NCBI GenBank assembly: GCA_030490835.1
Contig: CM059974.1
Span: forward strand, 8,935,501-8,999,500
From: Annona cherimola
Taxonomy: Eukaryota; Streptophyta; Magnoliopsida; Magnoliales; Annonaceae
Direction of reading: 5' to 3'
Length of the DNA: 64,000 nucleotides
Of the stretch, positions 18,102 through 28,799 are shown piece by piece. The position numbers and the translations under genes are program-made. The stretch's first letter is position 1, and the number at the start of each line of letters is the position of its first letter. The notes below the pieces were generated by a model. The model had not been told where the DNA came from. It saw only the letters and a program-made list of their open reading frames with translations, and did not search any database.

Positions 18102-19823
18102 ATGCAAAGCAAACGGATCAAGAAAATGACATCCAACCACTTTCTAATTCAGATGGTAGCAAAACCCACCTTCCTCTTCCTTTTCATTTTGTTCCTCGTC
18201 TTCTCCCAATCGCCATATCTGTCCCAGGGCCAACACTTCCTCCCACAGGGGCAATGGCTTCTTCTGCATCCCAGCATCGGCATCTCCGCCATGCACATGC
18301 AGGTCCTCCCCACCAACCAGGTTATCATGTTCGACCGCACCGACTTCGGCCCCTCCAATCTCTCCCTCCCCAACGGCCGCTGCCGCTCCGACCCCAACGA
18401 CTTCGTCATCAAGAACGACTGCACCGCCCACTCCATCATCTACGACATTCCATCAAACACACTCCGTCCGCTCACCATCCAGACAGACACTTGGTGCTCC
18501 TCCGGATCCCTCCTCCCCGACGGGACCCTCGTCCAGACCGGCGGATACAACGACGGCGAGCGCGCCGTCCGCACCTTCACCCCGTGCCCCAATGCCCAAG
18601 ACTGTGATTGGATCGAGCAGCCTGCATACCTTTCAGTCCGCCGCTGGTACGCCAGTAACCAAATCCTCCACGACGGCCGCGTCATCATCGTCGGCGGACG
18701 CCGACAGTTCAGCTACGAGTTCTTCCCAAGAACGGACACCGCCTCGCCTAATTACTATCTTGGGTTCTTGAAAGACACCCGCGACGGCGCCAATGAGAAC
18801 AACCTCTATCCGTTCTTGCACCTGCTGCCGGATGGGAACCTCTTCATCTTCGCCAACTACCGGGCGATCTTATTCGACTACATGAACGGCCGTGTCCTCA
18901 GGGAGTACCCGCCGATCCCTGGCGGAGATCCGCGGAATTACCCCAGCACTGGTTCGTCGGCACTCCTCCCAATTCGGCTCGATGACGGGGACGTCGCGGG
19001 GCCAATGGAAGACGCGGAGGTTTTGGTGTGCGGCGGCGCCGGGCGAGGTTCTTTCGAGCACGCCATCAACGGCACGTTCCTCTCGGCTCTATCGAGCTGC
19101 GGGCGGATTCGAGCGACGGCTCTCGATGCAAGGTGGGAAATGGAGGAAATGCCAATGCCCCGCGTGATGGGAGACATCCTCTTCCTCCCCACAGGCGATG
19201 CTATCATCATCAACGGCGCAGGGAGCGGCACGGCGGGGTGGGAGCTGGCGCGGAGGCCAGTCAACAGCCCAGTCATCTACCGGCCATCGAACCCCGTCGG
19301 AAAGCGGTTCGACGTTCTCAGACCATCACCAATAGCCCGGCTGTACCACTCAGCCTCCGTGGTGCTTCCCGACGGACGGATTTTGGTGGGCGGCAGTAAT
19401 CCTCACGTCTATTACAATTTCACCGGCGTGGAGTACCCAACAGAGCTAAGTTTGGAGGCATTCTCACCGCCATACCTGGCGGCCAATTACGCTCCCCTCC
19501 GCCCCGAGGTGGTGTCGTCTGTGCCAGAGAGGTTCTTGTCCTACGGCCAGCAGATTGCTGTGCATTTCTTCCTGTCGTCGTACATGCCGTCTGCAGGGCT
19601 GTCGGTGACGATGCTAGCGCCGTCTTTCACGACGCATTCGTTCGCCATGAATCAGCGGCTGCTAGTGCTCAAGGTGACGGACGTGGCGATGCTGTCGCAA
19701 TTGGCATATCGGGTGACGGCGATGGGACCGCCCACGTCCGCTATCGCACCGCCGGGGTATTACATGCTGTTTGTGCTGCATGCAGGGGTGCCCAGCCATG
19801 GAGTCTGGGTAAGGATGCAGTGA
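18102..19823 (+). CDS. GLOX: Aldehyde (glyoxal/galactose) oxidase, GLOX family, intronless
   Basis: A copper-radical oxidase that would oxidise small aldehydes or sugars to acids with release of H2O2, probably in the cell wall. The 573-aa frame has a hydrophobic signal-like stretch (about residues 21-44, FLFLFILFLVFSQ), a Kelch-type glyoxal-oxidase N-terminal domain (about 65-310) and a C-terminal DUF1929 domain (about 465-572). By comparison with galactose oxidase the catalytic set is intact: Cys132 (TWCSSG) and Tyr183 (RRWYASN) for the thioether cofactor, Tyr415-His416 (ARLYHSA) and His512 (TTHSFAMNQR) for copper. Starts at 18102, 18126 or 18153 are all in frame; the third puts the hydrophobic segment closest to the N-terminus. 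The gene is strikingly GC-rich against AT-rich flanks, which produces many spurious antisense frames. Family assignment is firm; the substrate is not known. Confidence 0.95.
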   Translation: MQSKRIKKMTSNHFLIQMVAKPTFLFLFILFLVFSQSPYLSQGQHFLPQGQWLLLHPSIGISAMHMQVLPTNQVIMFDRTDFGPSNLSLPNGRCRSDPNDFVIKNDCTAHSIIYDIPSNTLRPLTIQTDTWCSSGSLLPDGTLVQTGGYNDGERAVRTFTPCPNAQDCDWIEQPAYLSVRRWYASNQILHDGRVIIVGGRRQFSYEFFPRTDTASPNYYLGFLKDTRDGANENNLYPFLHLLPDGNLFIFANYRAILFDYMNGRVLREYPPIPGGDPRNYPSTGSSALLPIRLDDGDVAGPMEDAEVLVCGGAGRGSFEHAINGTFLSALSSCGRIRATALDARWEMEEMPMPRVMGDILFLPTGDAIIINGAGSGTAGWELARRPVNSPVIYRPSNPVGKRFDVLRPSPIARLYHSASVVLPDGRILVGGSNPHVYYNFTGVEYPTELSLEAFSPPYLAANYAPLRPEVVSSVPERFLSYGQQIAVHFFLSSYMPSAGLSVTMLAPSFTTHSFAMNQRLLVLKVTDVAMLSQLAYRVTAMGPPTSAIAPPGYYMLFVLHAGVPSHGVWVRMQ

Positions 19824-19826
19824 TCT

Positions 19827-20344
19827 TTGATCTTTCATTCCTAAATTTCTTTTTTCTTTTCCAACTCTTTTCGGTTTCTCTCAGTTTTGTTATTATTTCG
19901 CGCCACTCGGAGATTCATTGGATTTAAATTTTTTTTTTTTTTTTTTTTTTTGAAACGTCAATTGCCAGATTTCACTTACCAGACGTTATTTCGTTTTCCG
20001 GCCATTTTGTTCATGTTAAAAGGCTGTGTTTTCAGCTCAAATCAAACTGGAATTTTGAATGCGAACATAGTGTTTCTCGTTATCAAGTTGCATTTAATTC
20101 TCGCTGTGTCTAATTTACTGTGGACCAACCAGCATCAAATAGACCAAAATCTTCAATTTTTACCCATGCGGTGGAGTAGATATGCTTGACCTGTCGGGTG
20201 GAAAGTATCAATTTCTCTGTTGATTTGAGAGTAGATAAGTTGGGAGATACAAAATGAACGCTTGGTCTTGGTTCGTTTTCCTGTTGCAATTTTGCAATCG
20301 CTTCTTCATGCATTGGTGACGGTACGCGACCGAAATTAATTTTT
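19827..20344. other. Region downstream of GLOX
   Basis: Probably the GLOX 3' UTR at first, with a T-run at about 19928-19950. No gene or recognisable repeat after that. Confidence 0.4.
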
Positions 20345-20610
20345 TAAGAGTCCGTTCTGGAAGGAAAAATTTTTTTAATGTAAATTTTTTTAAATAGTAG
20401 CAAATAATATGATATGATAAGATAATAATAATAAGTGAAGAAAATAAAATTAAAATCGGTAAATTAGTTGTAGGAATAATTATGTAAAAATGAATAAAAA
20501 GTAGAGTAGTAGAAAAAAAAATGTAAAAATTGATTTAAAAAATAACATAATTGTAGAATGTGAAATGTTTTAGATTGAATTTTTTTTAATTTTAAAAGTT
20601 TTATATGTAG
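20345..20610. mobile_element. GGGTGTGTTTGG-family MITE
   Basis: Carries the family core (aaataatatgatatgata, aaaattaaaatcggtaaatta, ttgtagaatgtgaaatg). A second, oppositely oriented copy starts GGGTGTGTTTGAATAC at 20612 and is interrupted near 20740; its probable continuation is at about 21260-21690, after the foldback element. Confidence 0.65.
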
Positions 20611-20806
20611 GGTGTGTTTGAATACAATTGTCACTTCTTACAACTACCTATTTTTTAATTATTTTTTTCTCATCTTTCTATATAATTAACTTACTTTTTA
20701 ATAATTTCTATACAAATACTTATATAATTAACCTAGAGGGATGATTTTGTTAGTCCAGACTAAGCAAATGTTTCATTTAGCTAACCTTAAAAAATCAATT
20801 TAGGAA

Positions 20807-21258
20807 TAATTCATCTTATACTTATAACATAATCCCTAATATACTCACAATATTTTATAAATTCCTATTATACTCATAACATTCCAATATAAATTTCTAC
20901 CATACTCACTCGTTAAAACCATCATTATCTATCTCATTAAAAAGACAATTTTAGCCCTTTTAAAATTTTTTCTAATTAAAATAAATCAATCTTAATATGA
21001 CTTTCAAGCTATTTAATTTCTTGTATTAATGATTTACTACCATCAACCAAGTCATGTTAAGGTTAACTTATCTCAATTAGAAAATTTTAAATGAGAAAAA
21101 TTGTCTTTTCAATAGAGTAGATAACGGTAGTTTTAACAGTGTGGGTATGAAAGGAATTTAGGATGAAATATTATAGGTATAAGAGGAATTTATGAAAAGT
21201 TGTAGATATATTAGGAATTATATGCAATTGTTATGGGTATAAGATGAATTATTCTATC
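20807..21258. mobile_element. Foldback (palindromic) MITE, about 450 bp, nested in another MITE
   Basis: The left end GGAATAATTCATCTTATAC reappears inverted at the right end (GTATAAGATGAATTATTC). The arms continue for about 180 bases each with matching blocks (taatatactcacaa / atatattaggaatta; attttagccctttt / gagaaaaattgtctttt). It splits a copy of the GGGTGTGTTTGG family, so it is the younger insertion. Confidence 0.6.
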
Positions 21259-21689
21259 ACTTTATAACAATTTTTTTACTTTTTTCTTTATACAATTGTT
21301 TATCTAAGTATATTTAATATATAATCTAATTTTTACTATTTTTTGATATGTGCATATATTTTTTTAAGATTTTTAAACATCTACATTTGTATATATATAA
21401 TACGATTATTGTTAAAAATCTTAAAAATATATATATATACATATTCAAAAATAATAAAATTTAGTTTGTATATTAAATATACTAAAATAAACAAGTATAT
21501 AAAAAAAAGTATTATAAATAATTTTTTAAGATAAACTAAACGAGACACTTATTTCGTTCAGACTCACTTGATCACTCCTTATTAATCTATTTATTATTAT
21601 TTTATTTTCTTTACTCTTCATCATTAATCTTATTCTATCGTATCATTTCATAATTTAAATTCTATATATAAAAAAATTATCCTCTAAAA

Positions 21690-23639
21690 ATTATATCGAT
21701 CCTGAAGACACCCGTGGGGAAAAAAATAAAGAAAGAAAGAGAGAAAAAAAAAAAAAAAAGACACGGCGGGAGCCAATTCATATTCAGCGAGCTTTTTAGG
21801 TTTTTGATGGGTGGGGCAGAAATTGAAGACTACTGACAAATGGATTGGCCCACGTGCCCACCGCCACTGGATGGCAAAATAAATGTATGAAAATAACTGT
21901 ACACATATCCGACTGATGGGGTTTCCTCGAAACTGGCAAATGTACGGCCACCTTCACTCCAACTGTCCAATAAATGCCCAGGGAATAGGACGCATGGTTG
22001 AGCATTTACCATTCAAATAGGCGTGGCGTAATTTTTCTTCTTTTTTTTAAATGCGTGCGCTTTTCTTTTAAGTACACCGTTTATCATGTTACTTTTTAAC
22101 ATTTTTTCTTTCATTTTTAAAAAAATTAATACAATGAAATGGATACATGGCACATGTATACATGCCTATTTTACTCTACTCCGAAAGTAAATTAAGAGGG
22201 CGGTTGATCTCCTATGCCACTTCGCTGTCAAAAAATAAACTGGCAAATTTCTTATGCGAGAAGATCTAGGCGAGACCAATATATAATACATATACATATA
22301 TAATCTTTTTTGTGCAGTGAAACTGCTACATAATTAATTATGCATTTTGCTAAAAAGGACTTTATATGTACTTAAATGTATTAATATTTTGTATAATTAT
22401 TTATCTATATATAAATTTCATACCAAATTGTTTACGTGTTGAAAAAACAACTTTAAAGTACATCAAACTATTTTATTACGTCGAATTTGTACCATTTTTA
22501 GATGGGATCCATACACATCCAATTGGTATAAATTTGGTACGATAATAGAATACATAATTCTAAATACAATAGGGAGAAAATTATAATTTTATGGTCATAT
22601 GGGACTCATTTTGAGATAATTGCCCCGTAATTATTGTACAGTAGAGCTGTAACTCAATATTTTTCATATATAAATTTGAAAAAAATAAAAAATAAAAATA
22701 TTTTTGCCGCCCGTATTAGTGTATTTGCTTATAAAAACTCAAAAAAGTATCAAATATTACATGGTCCGACCTACACCCACTTTATTTTTTGCAATTTACA
22801 GACTACCTCGCGGCTATCTTTGCCCACGTATATGATTTTGTACTTGGGATTGGAATGATTTTAGAATCTAATTTTCATTACTTATGTTTCGAATCATTTT
22901 TTTCCCTCTATTCCATTCGATTCCAATGAAATAAGATTCATATTACGGATTGCCCAGGTTTCGAAATGGAATAGAAAGAAATCGATGAAGAAGTAGATGA
23001 AGGGTAGGATTAATCACATTCCATTTTTGAAAGCGTGGGCTTGGGCTTACCCACACGCGCCACACGCGCCGACTGTGGGAGAACTGAGAAGGCAAAATGT
23101 TTGATTTATAGCCAACAGCCATTGGCCGGGGATAGGATTGCATTGGGATGTGGGGTAGGATAGGACATGATGATTTAAAATGGAATCTTCTTTCCGCGTA
23201 CATTTTTTATTCAGTTCCAAAGCACATTTACTCATTCTCAGTACACTTCTATCTTAAATTTTCATCACATCCAAACTCTATACAGTCCTTAATAAATCAT
23301 TGATGGGCAGAGTGGGTAAACATCAACCAACTGCTGAGAGTTTTTTCTTATTACATGGGTTACAATCAAGACTAAGCTTTCGCAATTGGCAATTCCGCAT
23401 GTCATAGCATTGAGCTGCTGAAAGTTTCTAGTTAACGTGCCCGCCTATTCCTGTCATGCTCCCGTGTTTTCCACTGTTTCCGTCAAACAGTGTTGCCAAT
23501 TGGCAATTGCCATGTCATTATTTATTTTTATTTTATTTTTCTGAAATTTGGAGATGCTCGAACCCACTCTGAAGTATTGGGGAAAAGGAAAGGAACCCTA
23601 TTCTCAAATAACAACAAAAAAATCCTTGCCCAACTCGAC
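21690..23639. other. Intergenic DNA, no gene seen
   Basis: AT-rich, with scattered moderate-GC patches around 21790-22010 and 22930-23240. Overlapping minus-strand frames there have no recognisable domain. The GAATGG/CCATTC-rich text at 22845-22980 may be another degenerate transposon, but I could not define ends. Confidence 0.4.
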
Positions 23640-24770
23640 GAGAATATAATTTTGTGGAATCTCCCACTACTCAGCAACATCCAAATGACCTAAAAGAGCA
23701 AGCTTATCTAAGCAATGGGCAACAGAATCACCGGTACAATTAACATGGGAACAAGAGATGAGAAAAATCTAATTCCATGTTTTAATTTCTTTCGGACAGA
23801 AACACAAATTAGAGAAGTGAAAATCCATACCCTTTAACCAAGTAATAATTACCAATGCATAACTCTCAATGACTAGGTTGTTAAAACCTTTTCCTACTAG
23901 CTAGTTAAGTCTTAGAAAAATAGCCTTGATCTCCATACAGCATGATTTTTTAGCTCATAATTCCTTTCAATAAGCCGCTGCTATAAAGGCCCCATTTTCA
24001 TCCTTGACCACAATCCCGAAGCCTATAAACTTGTTGTCATTTGAACAAGATGCATCAACTACTGACTTGACTTTCTACTCATCCCACCTTGTTTGGGATT
24101 CAAAAAAGAAGTTAACTTTTGTGTTCCAGGTGATATGTTGTGGAAGAAGTCCGACAAAGATAAGAATTTGATCCGTCCACTTGTCTACAAGTTCACCCTT
24201 TGGTCATTACCGATTCTCCATTTGCATCCCCATCAAAGGAGGGATGTAGTTGATGTCAAACTTCTCCATACGAGGGAGCACCCCTTTGGAACCTTGATAT
24301 CACAAAGAAGTAGAGTTAGTAGCCATTCTCCACATTTGCTTTGCCAACATAGCTTGATTGAATGATGTCAATTCTATGAATCTCGAGCCCCCTCCTACCT
24401 TAGAAACACACATTTTTTCTGCCATAAAACCTAGCTAATTTTCCTCTTTCTTGCATTGTTATCCCACCAGAACTTGTTAATCATAGCATTTATCTCCTTA
24501 CATAATGTTTTTGGAAAAAGAAAAAGATTCATTGTGTAGCTCGAAATTGCTTGGGCAACTGCTTTGATCATGACCTCCTTCCCACCTCCTTCCCCCCACA
24601 AGAAAGAAGTTTAGATTCTTTCTCACTGCTTGGAATTCAACTTTCTTATTTTTTTTTCCTGTCCACATGGGCAATCCCAAATAGTTCTTTAGCTTCTGTT
24701 GGTTGTTCTCATTCCTTCCTACGTGGATACCATTTAACAGCCCCAATGCTTGCTCTTTTGAGATAATTGC
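23640..24770 (-). pseudogene. L1-type LINE relic (reverse transcriptase C-terminus to RNase H)
   Basis: On the minus strand conceptual fragments read KNYLGLPMWTGKKNKK (about 24670-24710), then MIKAVAQAIS (about 24545-24575), text like FWWDN and NQAMLAKQMWRM further on, and finally an RNase H-like segment beginning VVDASCSNDNKFIGFGIVVK with an HCLDKLALL tail near 23700. These are the landmarks, in order, of the distal ORF2 of plant L1 LINEs. Several stops and frame shifts interrupt it, and the 5' part is absent. No poly(A) tail or target duplication was identified. Confidence 0.75.
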
Positions 24771-26641
24771 ACATAAGTCTTCATTTTTATATCTTCTTGT
24801 ACAAATATCATTCTTTTTAATTATTTTTATGTAATTATTCTGGTAACTAACCTATCTATTTAACTATATTCTTTTTTACTTCTTATCATTACCTCTTTTA
24901 TATTATATTAAAATTTCTCATTTTAAAAATTTTCTACACTAAATTTTTTTTATCTAAAATGTTTATCACTTCCTAAACCTAAGATGAAAAGTTACCGATA
25001 GAAAAGTTTTTAAAATATGAAAAAAATAATATAATATAATATCAATAATTATGAAGGAGCAAATAAAATAAGATATAATAAATAAGTTAAATGTATAGGT
25101 AATTACATAAAAATAATTAAAATTTATGATAATTATATACAAAGATGATAAGAAATAATAAAAAATATAGTAGTTGTAATGAAAAGTTTTATATTAAAAA
25201 TTTGTATTAAAAAACTTTTAGAGTAAATAAATACTTTGGATATATGTATATTTTTTAATTTTAAAAGTCAACATTTTTTAAGATGAAAGTAACCTAAATG
25301 CTTAAAAAATACATGTGTTAGCTTAGCCCCGTCAAAAAAATAATCGTATGGCTAACAATATCATAACCTAAGTATAAAAAAGTCAACTAATTCAAGGTAA
25401 TGGCTCACTTCTACGTAACTAAAGCGATGTCATGTAAACATTTTAAATTTTAAAATTTTAATGCATGATGAAAATTTAATTCATTCATAATTTATATTTT
25501 TAATTTAAAAAATTAAATTTCATCTAAATCCAATATATACACAAGTCACATTTGCTAAAAAATAAATATATTTATCTATAAATTAAAAAAACACTCATAT
25601 CCATTCATATATATAAGAATGTAATAATATTTTATAAAATTATTTATCTATATAATAATCATATTTTAAATAATTTAAATATTAAAAATACTACTTAAAA
25701 TTTAATTTTTAATATTTAAATTATTTTATTTTTCATGTTTGTAAATAGAACCCATATATATCAAATATTAGATAAAAAAATTTCACAATAATATAAATGA
25801 TTTTAAACACAATAAAAAAATAATTTTTTTATCAACTATCTAAATATTAAAAATAAAAAATACTCAATAAAAAAATTTCACAAAAGCATCTCCAATTTAT
25901 GTAAAAGACAATATTTTAAAGCTTCTTTATTTCTTTTTTAAAAAATTGTGGATTTGCATGTAGCATATCCAATTACTATTAAAATCTCTAATTCAAATTT
26001 TAAATGATGTTACAAGTGATTTTTTAAAATACTATTAATATTACTAAAAATATAATAAATTAATTAAATTTTTTCATCAATCATCAAAATATTTAAAATA
26101 AAAGATAATACAAAAAAAATTCATAAAGCAATTACAATCTTCATATACCAAAGTTTGCTTATATTTTTTATAATTTTAGAAATCAAAAAATCCTCGTAAG
26201 TCAATGAGGTAAAAGCTTTTAATTTTTAAAATTATAAAATATACAAATTTAAATGATAATATTTTAATTTATAAATTAAATATAAGCACATAAAAAATAA
26301 TATAATATAACATTAATAATAAAAAAGTAAAAATAATAATGAAATATATATAAATTAGGTATATAAATGTTATGTTAAAATAATTAAAAAATAATAATAT
26401 TGAATAGAAAAATATAAATAAATAATCAAGAGTGAAGAATTTTAAATTAACAAAACAAATACATTTTAAATACAATCATTAAATTTTTCCTCAATTATAA
26501 ATATACCTACTAAATTTCTACTAAATTTAAAATTATTTTATTAATTTCAAATTATACCTAATATAACAATTTAAAATGTTTAATAATTTTTAATTCTAAA
26601 ATAGTGCTAATTAATCTAAGCATCCCCATCTTTTTTTATTC
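24771..26641. other. Very AT-rich spacer with degenerate MITE copies
   Basis: Two head-to-head degenerate copies of the GGGTGTGTTTGG family occupy about 24790-24980 and 24985-25225. The remainder to 26640 is almost pure A/T with no structure I can define; hydrophobic minus-strand frames (for example 26269-26475) result from base composition. Confidence 0.5.
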
Positions 26642-27061
26642 AAATTATATATATTATTTTAACTATATTCTTTTTTATTACTCAACATTAATACTGTCAT
26701 ATCATACCATCTTTTTATTTTAAAAAATATCAATTTTTATTTAAAAAATTTTCCATTGAAGAATTTATTAAGATATTTTATCATTTTGACATAACATTTT
26801 AAAGCAAACAAATAACTTAAATATAGAAAAAAAATAATTGCGTAAAACATAAAATTATATATATTATTTTAACTATATTCTTTTTTATTACTCAACATTA
26901 ATACTGTCATATCATACCATCTTTTTATTTTAAAAAATATCAATTTTTATTTAAAAAATTTTCCATTGAAGAATTTATTAAGATATTTTATCATTTTGAC
27001 ATAACATTTTAAAGCAAACAAATAATTTAAATATAGAAAAAAAATAATTGCGTAAAACATA
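26642..27061. repeat. 210-bp near-perfect tandem duplication
   Basis: Bases 26642-26851 are repeated at 26852-27061 with a single difference noted (aataacttaa versus aataatttaa). The unit contains part of a GGGTGTGTTTGG-family MITE (taactatattcttttttatta). Such identity in AT-rich non-coding DNA implies a recent event, or an assembly artefact. Confidence 0.9.
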
Positions 27062-28050
27062 AAAATATAATAGTTGTATAAAAATAATTTTTAAAATAAA
27101 TTTATTATATAAAATAATAATATAATAAATTATCATATGAAATATAAAGACAATATAAAAAGTTAACAAAATTAAAAAATTAAACAATTTTGTTAATAAT
27201 TCAAAATACCAAAATGAATTTTGCACAGAGGCCATTGAATCCCTTATCTACTTCCCACTTAAAAGAGCTGAATAAGCTTTACTTTTGCTGCTCAATCTGA
27301 AACTTTCATTTTTCTCTGCTTTCCTCAAACGGAACACGCCCGCTCTGGGACTCTAATTTTCCTCAGCTTTTTTAAATAATTTTCCAAACTCTTAGAACGA
27401 GAAAAATCGGCGAGAGAAAGCAAGAAAGCTCCTCCCACGATTCCTTATCGAAACATTACTGAGCACAAACAGGTAAAAAGTTTCTAAATTTTTGTTACGT
27501 TCGGCCAACTAGCATGAGTTTTGTACATATATGAAAAATGGCACCGCATGTTCTCGAGAAAGCTAGTAATACACCGTAACGATTAGTTCGTAGCTGTTTT
27601 GCCACTCGTCCACTTCATGACAAGCCTCTTCACTTGCTGATCCTGCCGATGCCTCAAGGGACTGATTGCCACTCAGATAAATCTACTCATGCTCTGTCAA
27701 AGCTGCCGGCTACTTAGGACCCGACAGGCCCGTCGCAAGCCCAAGCTCAGCTAACGTTTGTTAGGATAACACTGACGACCCACCCAGGACCACAACAACG
27801 CGAAAAACGGGACTTCGGTTCATAACGGTTCGAAGGAGGGCGGAAGCCTTGGAGCCTTGAAGGTGAGCCAAGCACCACTGGCTCCATAAACCTCATACAG
27901 TCGTCACCCCATCAGTAGCAGATAAATTAGGAAATTGAACACATGAGATCACTTGTATGAAATACAGTCAGTAGCCCTTCCTTATACTCAATAATCCCCA
28001 TCTAGGCCAATCAACCCAAGCACAATCTTCCATCGCGTGACTCGTCCCAT
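27062..28050. other. Intergenic DNA of rising GC; possible unrecognised transcript
   Basis: From about 27240 the composition becomes gene-like. An AACAG|GTAAAAAG donor-like site at 27473 follows a stretch resembling a 5' leader, but no partner coding exon was found on the plus strand. The 27640-28030 part is GC-rich with no recognisable protein or repeat. Confidence 0.35.
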
Positions 28051-28056
28051 CCCCGC

Positions 28057-28278
28057 CTAATGAAGTGACCCTGTTGTTGCCGCCGCATCGTCCACCATCA
28101 GCCTCTCCACTCCTGTCGCTGAACCATCCGTCGTCAGCTCATATTCGTTGATCCTGCAAACCACATCAGCACACAAAACAGAGACCAACAACACGTTGTA
28201 ATGAGCAAAATTTCCGAGCAAACTCCACGATCTTACCCACCGCCACATTGGATATTCATCCTCGTACGCGTCTAGCAT
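28057..28278 (-). ncRNA. Possible exon pair of the hairpin host transcript
   Basis: On the same strand as, and downstream of, the hairpin cluster. The open frame contains a good donor (GTGG|GTAAGA, exon ending at 28237) and acceptor (TTTGCAG, next exon at 28153), an 83-base intron. Splicing it leads to a stop after four further codons, so a protein is unlikely and a non-coding transcript is more plausible. No known domain matches the unspliced frame. Confidence 0.25.
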
Positions 28279-28424
28279 CTACCGGAACCATTGAATTTCG
28301 CAAAGCAATAGGAAACGATAACTTCCATACATGAATTCCATTACCCCTTGTCGTTACTTTTTTTTAAAAAAACTTAGAAAGAAGAGTCCACAGCCAACAT
28401 ACAGAAAAGGACTAGCTGTTGGAA

Positions 28425-28505
28425 TCTAATGGCATGGGAGGAATTGGTAAAAAAAATTCCCAGTCCCTTGCATGGGCCGCAGTGAAATGATCTTACCAAA
28501 TCAAA
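28425..28505 (-). ncRNA. Candidate MIR482/2118-type hairpin 3 (degenerate 5' arm)
   Basis: The 3' arm on the minus strand carries the miR482-like segment at 28431-28452 (TTTTACCAATTCC then TCCCATGCC). The 5' arm near 28485-28500 pairs through GATTTGGTAA, then weakens. A loop of about 35 bases separates them. The matching P-loop text on the plus strand, GTTGGAATCTA then TGGCATGGGAGG, is preserved. Of the three hairpins this is the least certain to be processed. Confidence 0.45.
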
Positions 28506-28562
28506 CCTTTCACAGGCAGAGGTAAGGGCGGAGAAGCATGAGGCAGAAGGAGAGGGGCTCTC

Positions 28563-28688
28563 GGCGTCCTACGGCATGGGAGGACTCGGCAAAAAAATAA
28601 TAATAATAATAAACTCCCAGCCAGCCTTGAACCCGGCCGGAAGAAAAGATCGTATTTTCTTACCAATTCCCCCATGCCATAAGACGCC
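28563..28688 (-). ncRNA. Candidate MIR2118/482-type hairpin 2, long stem
   Basis: The minus-strand RNA folds GGCGUCUUAUGGCAUGGG (5' arm, from 28688) against CCCAUGCCGUAGGACGCC (3' arm, ending 28563), continuing inward to about 34 paired positions with one bulge and one mismatch and a loop of about 55 bases. Arm differences at the stem base are U in the 5' arm opposite G, preserving G:U pairs. The predicted mature sequence is 22 nt at 28571-28592, beginning TTGCCGAGTCC and ending CCCATGCCGT, in the register of miR2118 (recalled family start UUGCCGAUUCC). Its target text encodes the NB-ARC P-loop YGMGGLGK. miR482/2118 trigger cleavage and phased siRNAs from NBS-LRR transcripts; expression here is inferred. 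Confidence 0.7.
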
Positions 28689-28799
28689 AACAGATTTAAT
28701 CTCTTATTCCGCATAAGCTGATGCTATATGTTTGCTAGCGATGTCATACACCTCGTAATGGCGGGAAACTAAGCCGCATAAATTCTGAGGGACAAAGCC

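Noticed and set aside
18144..19399. Many overlapping frames on both strands within the GLOX gene
   Set aside because: Shadow frames caused by high GC; only the 573-codon frame has family motifs.
26269..27235. Hydrophobic minus-strand frames resembling small membrane proteins
   Set aside because: They follow from nearly pure A/T DNA (Phe, Ile, Leu, Tyr codons) and overlap repeats and a tandem duplication.
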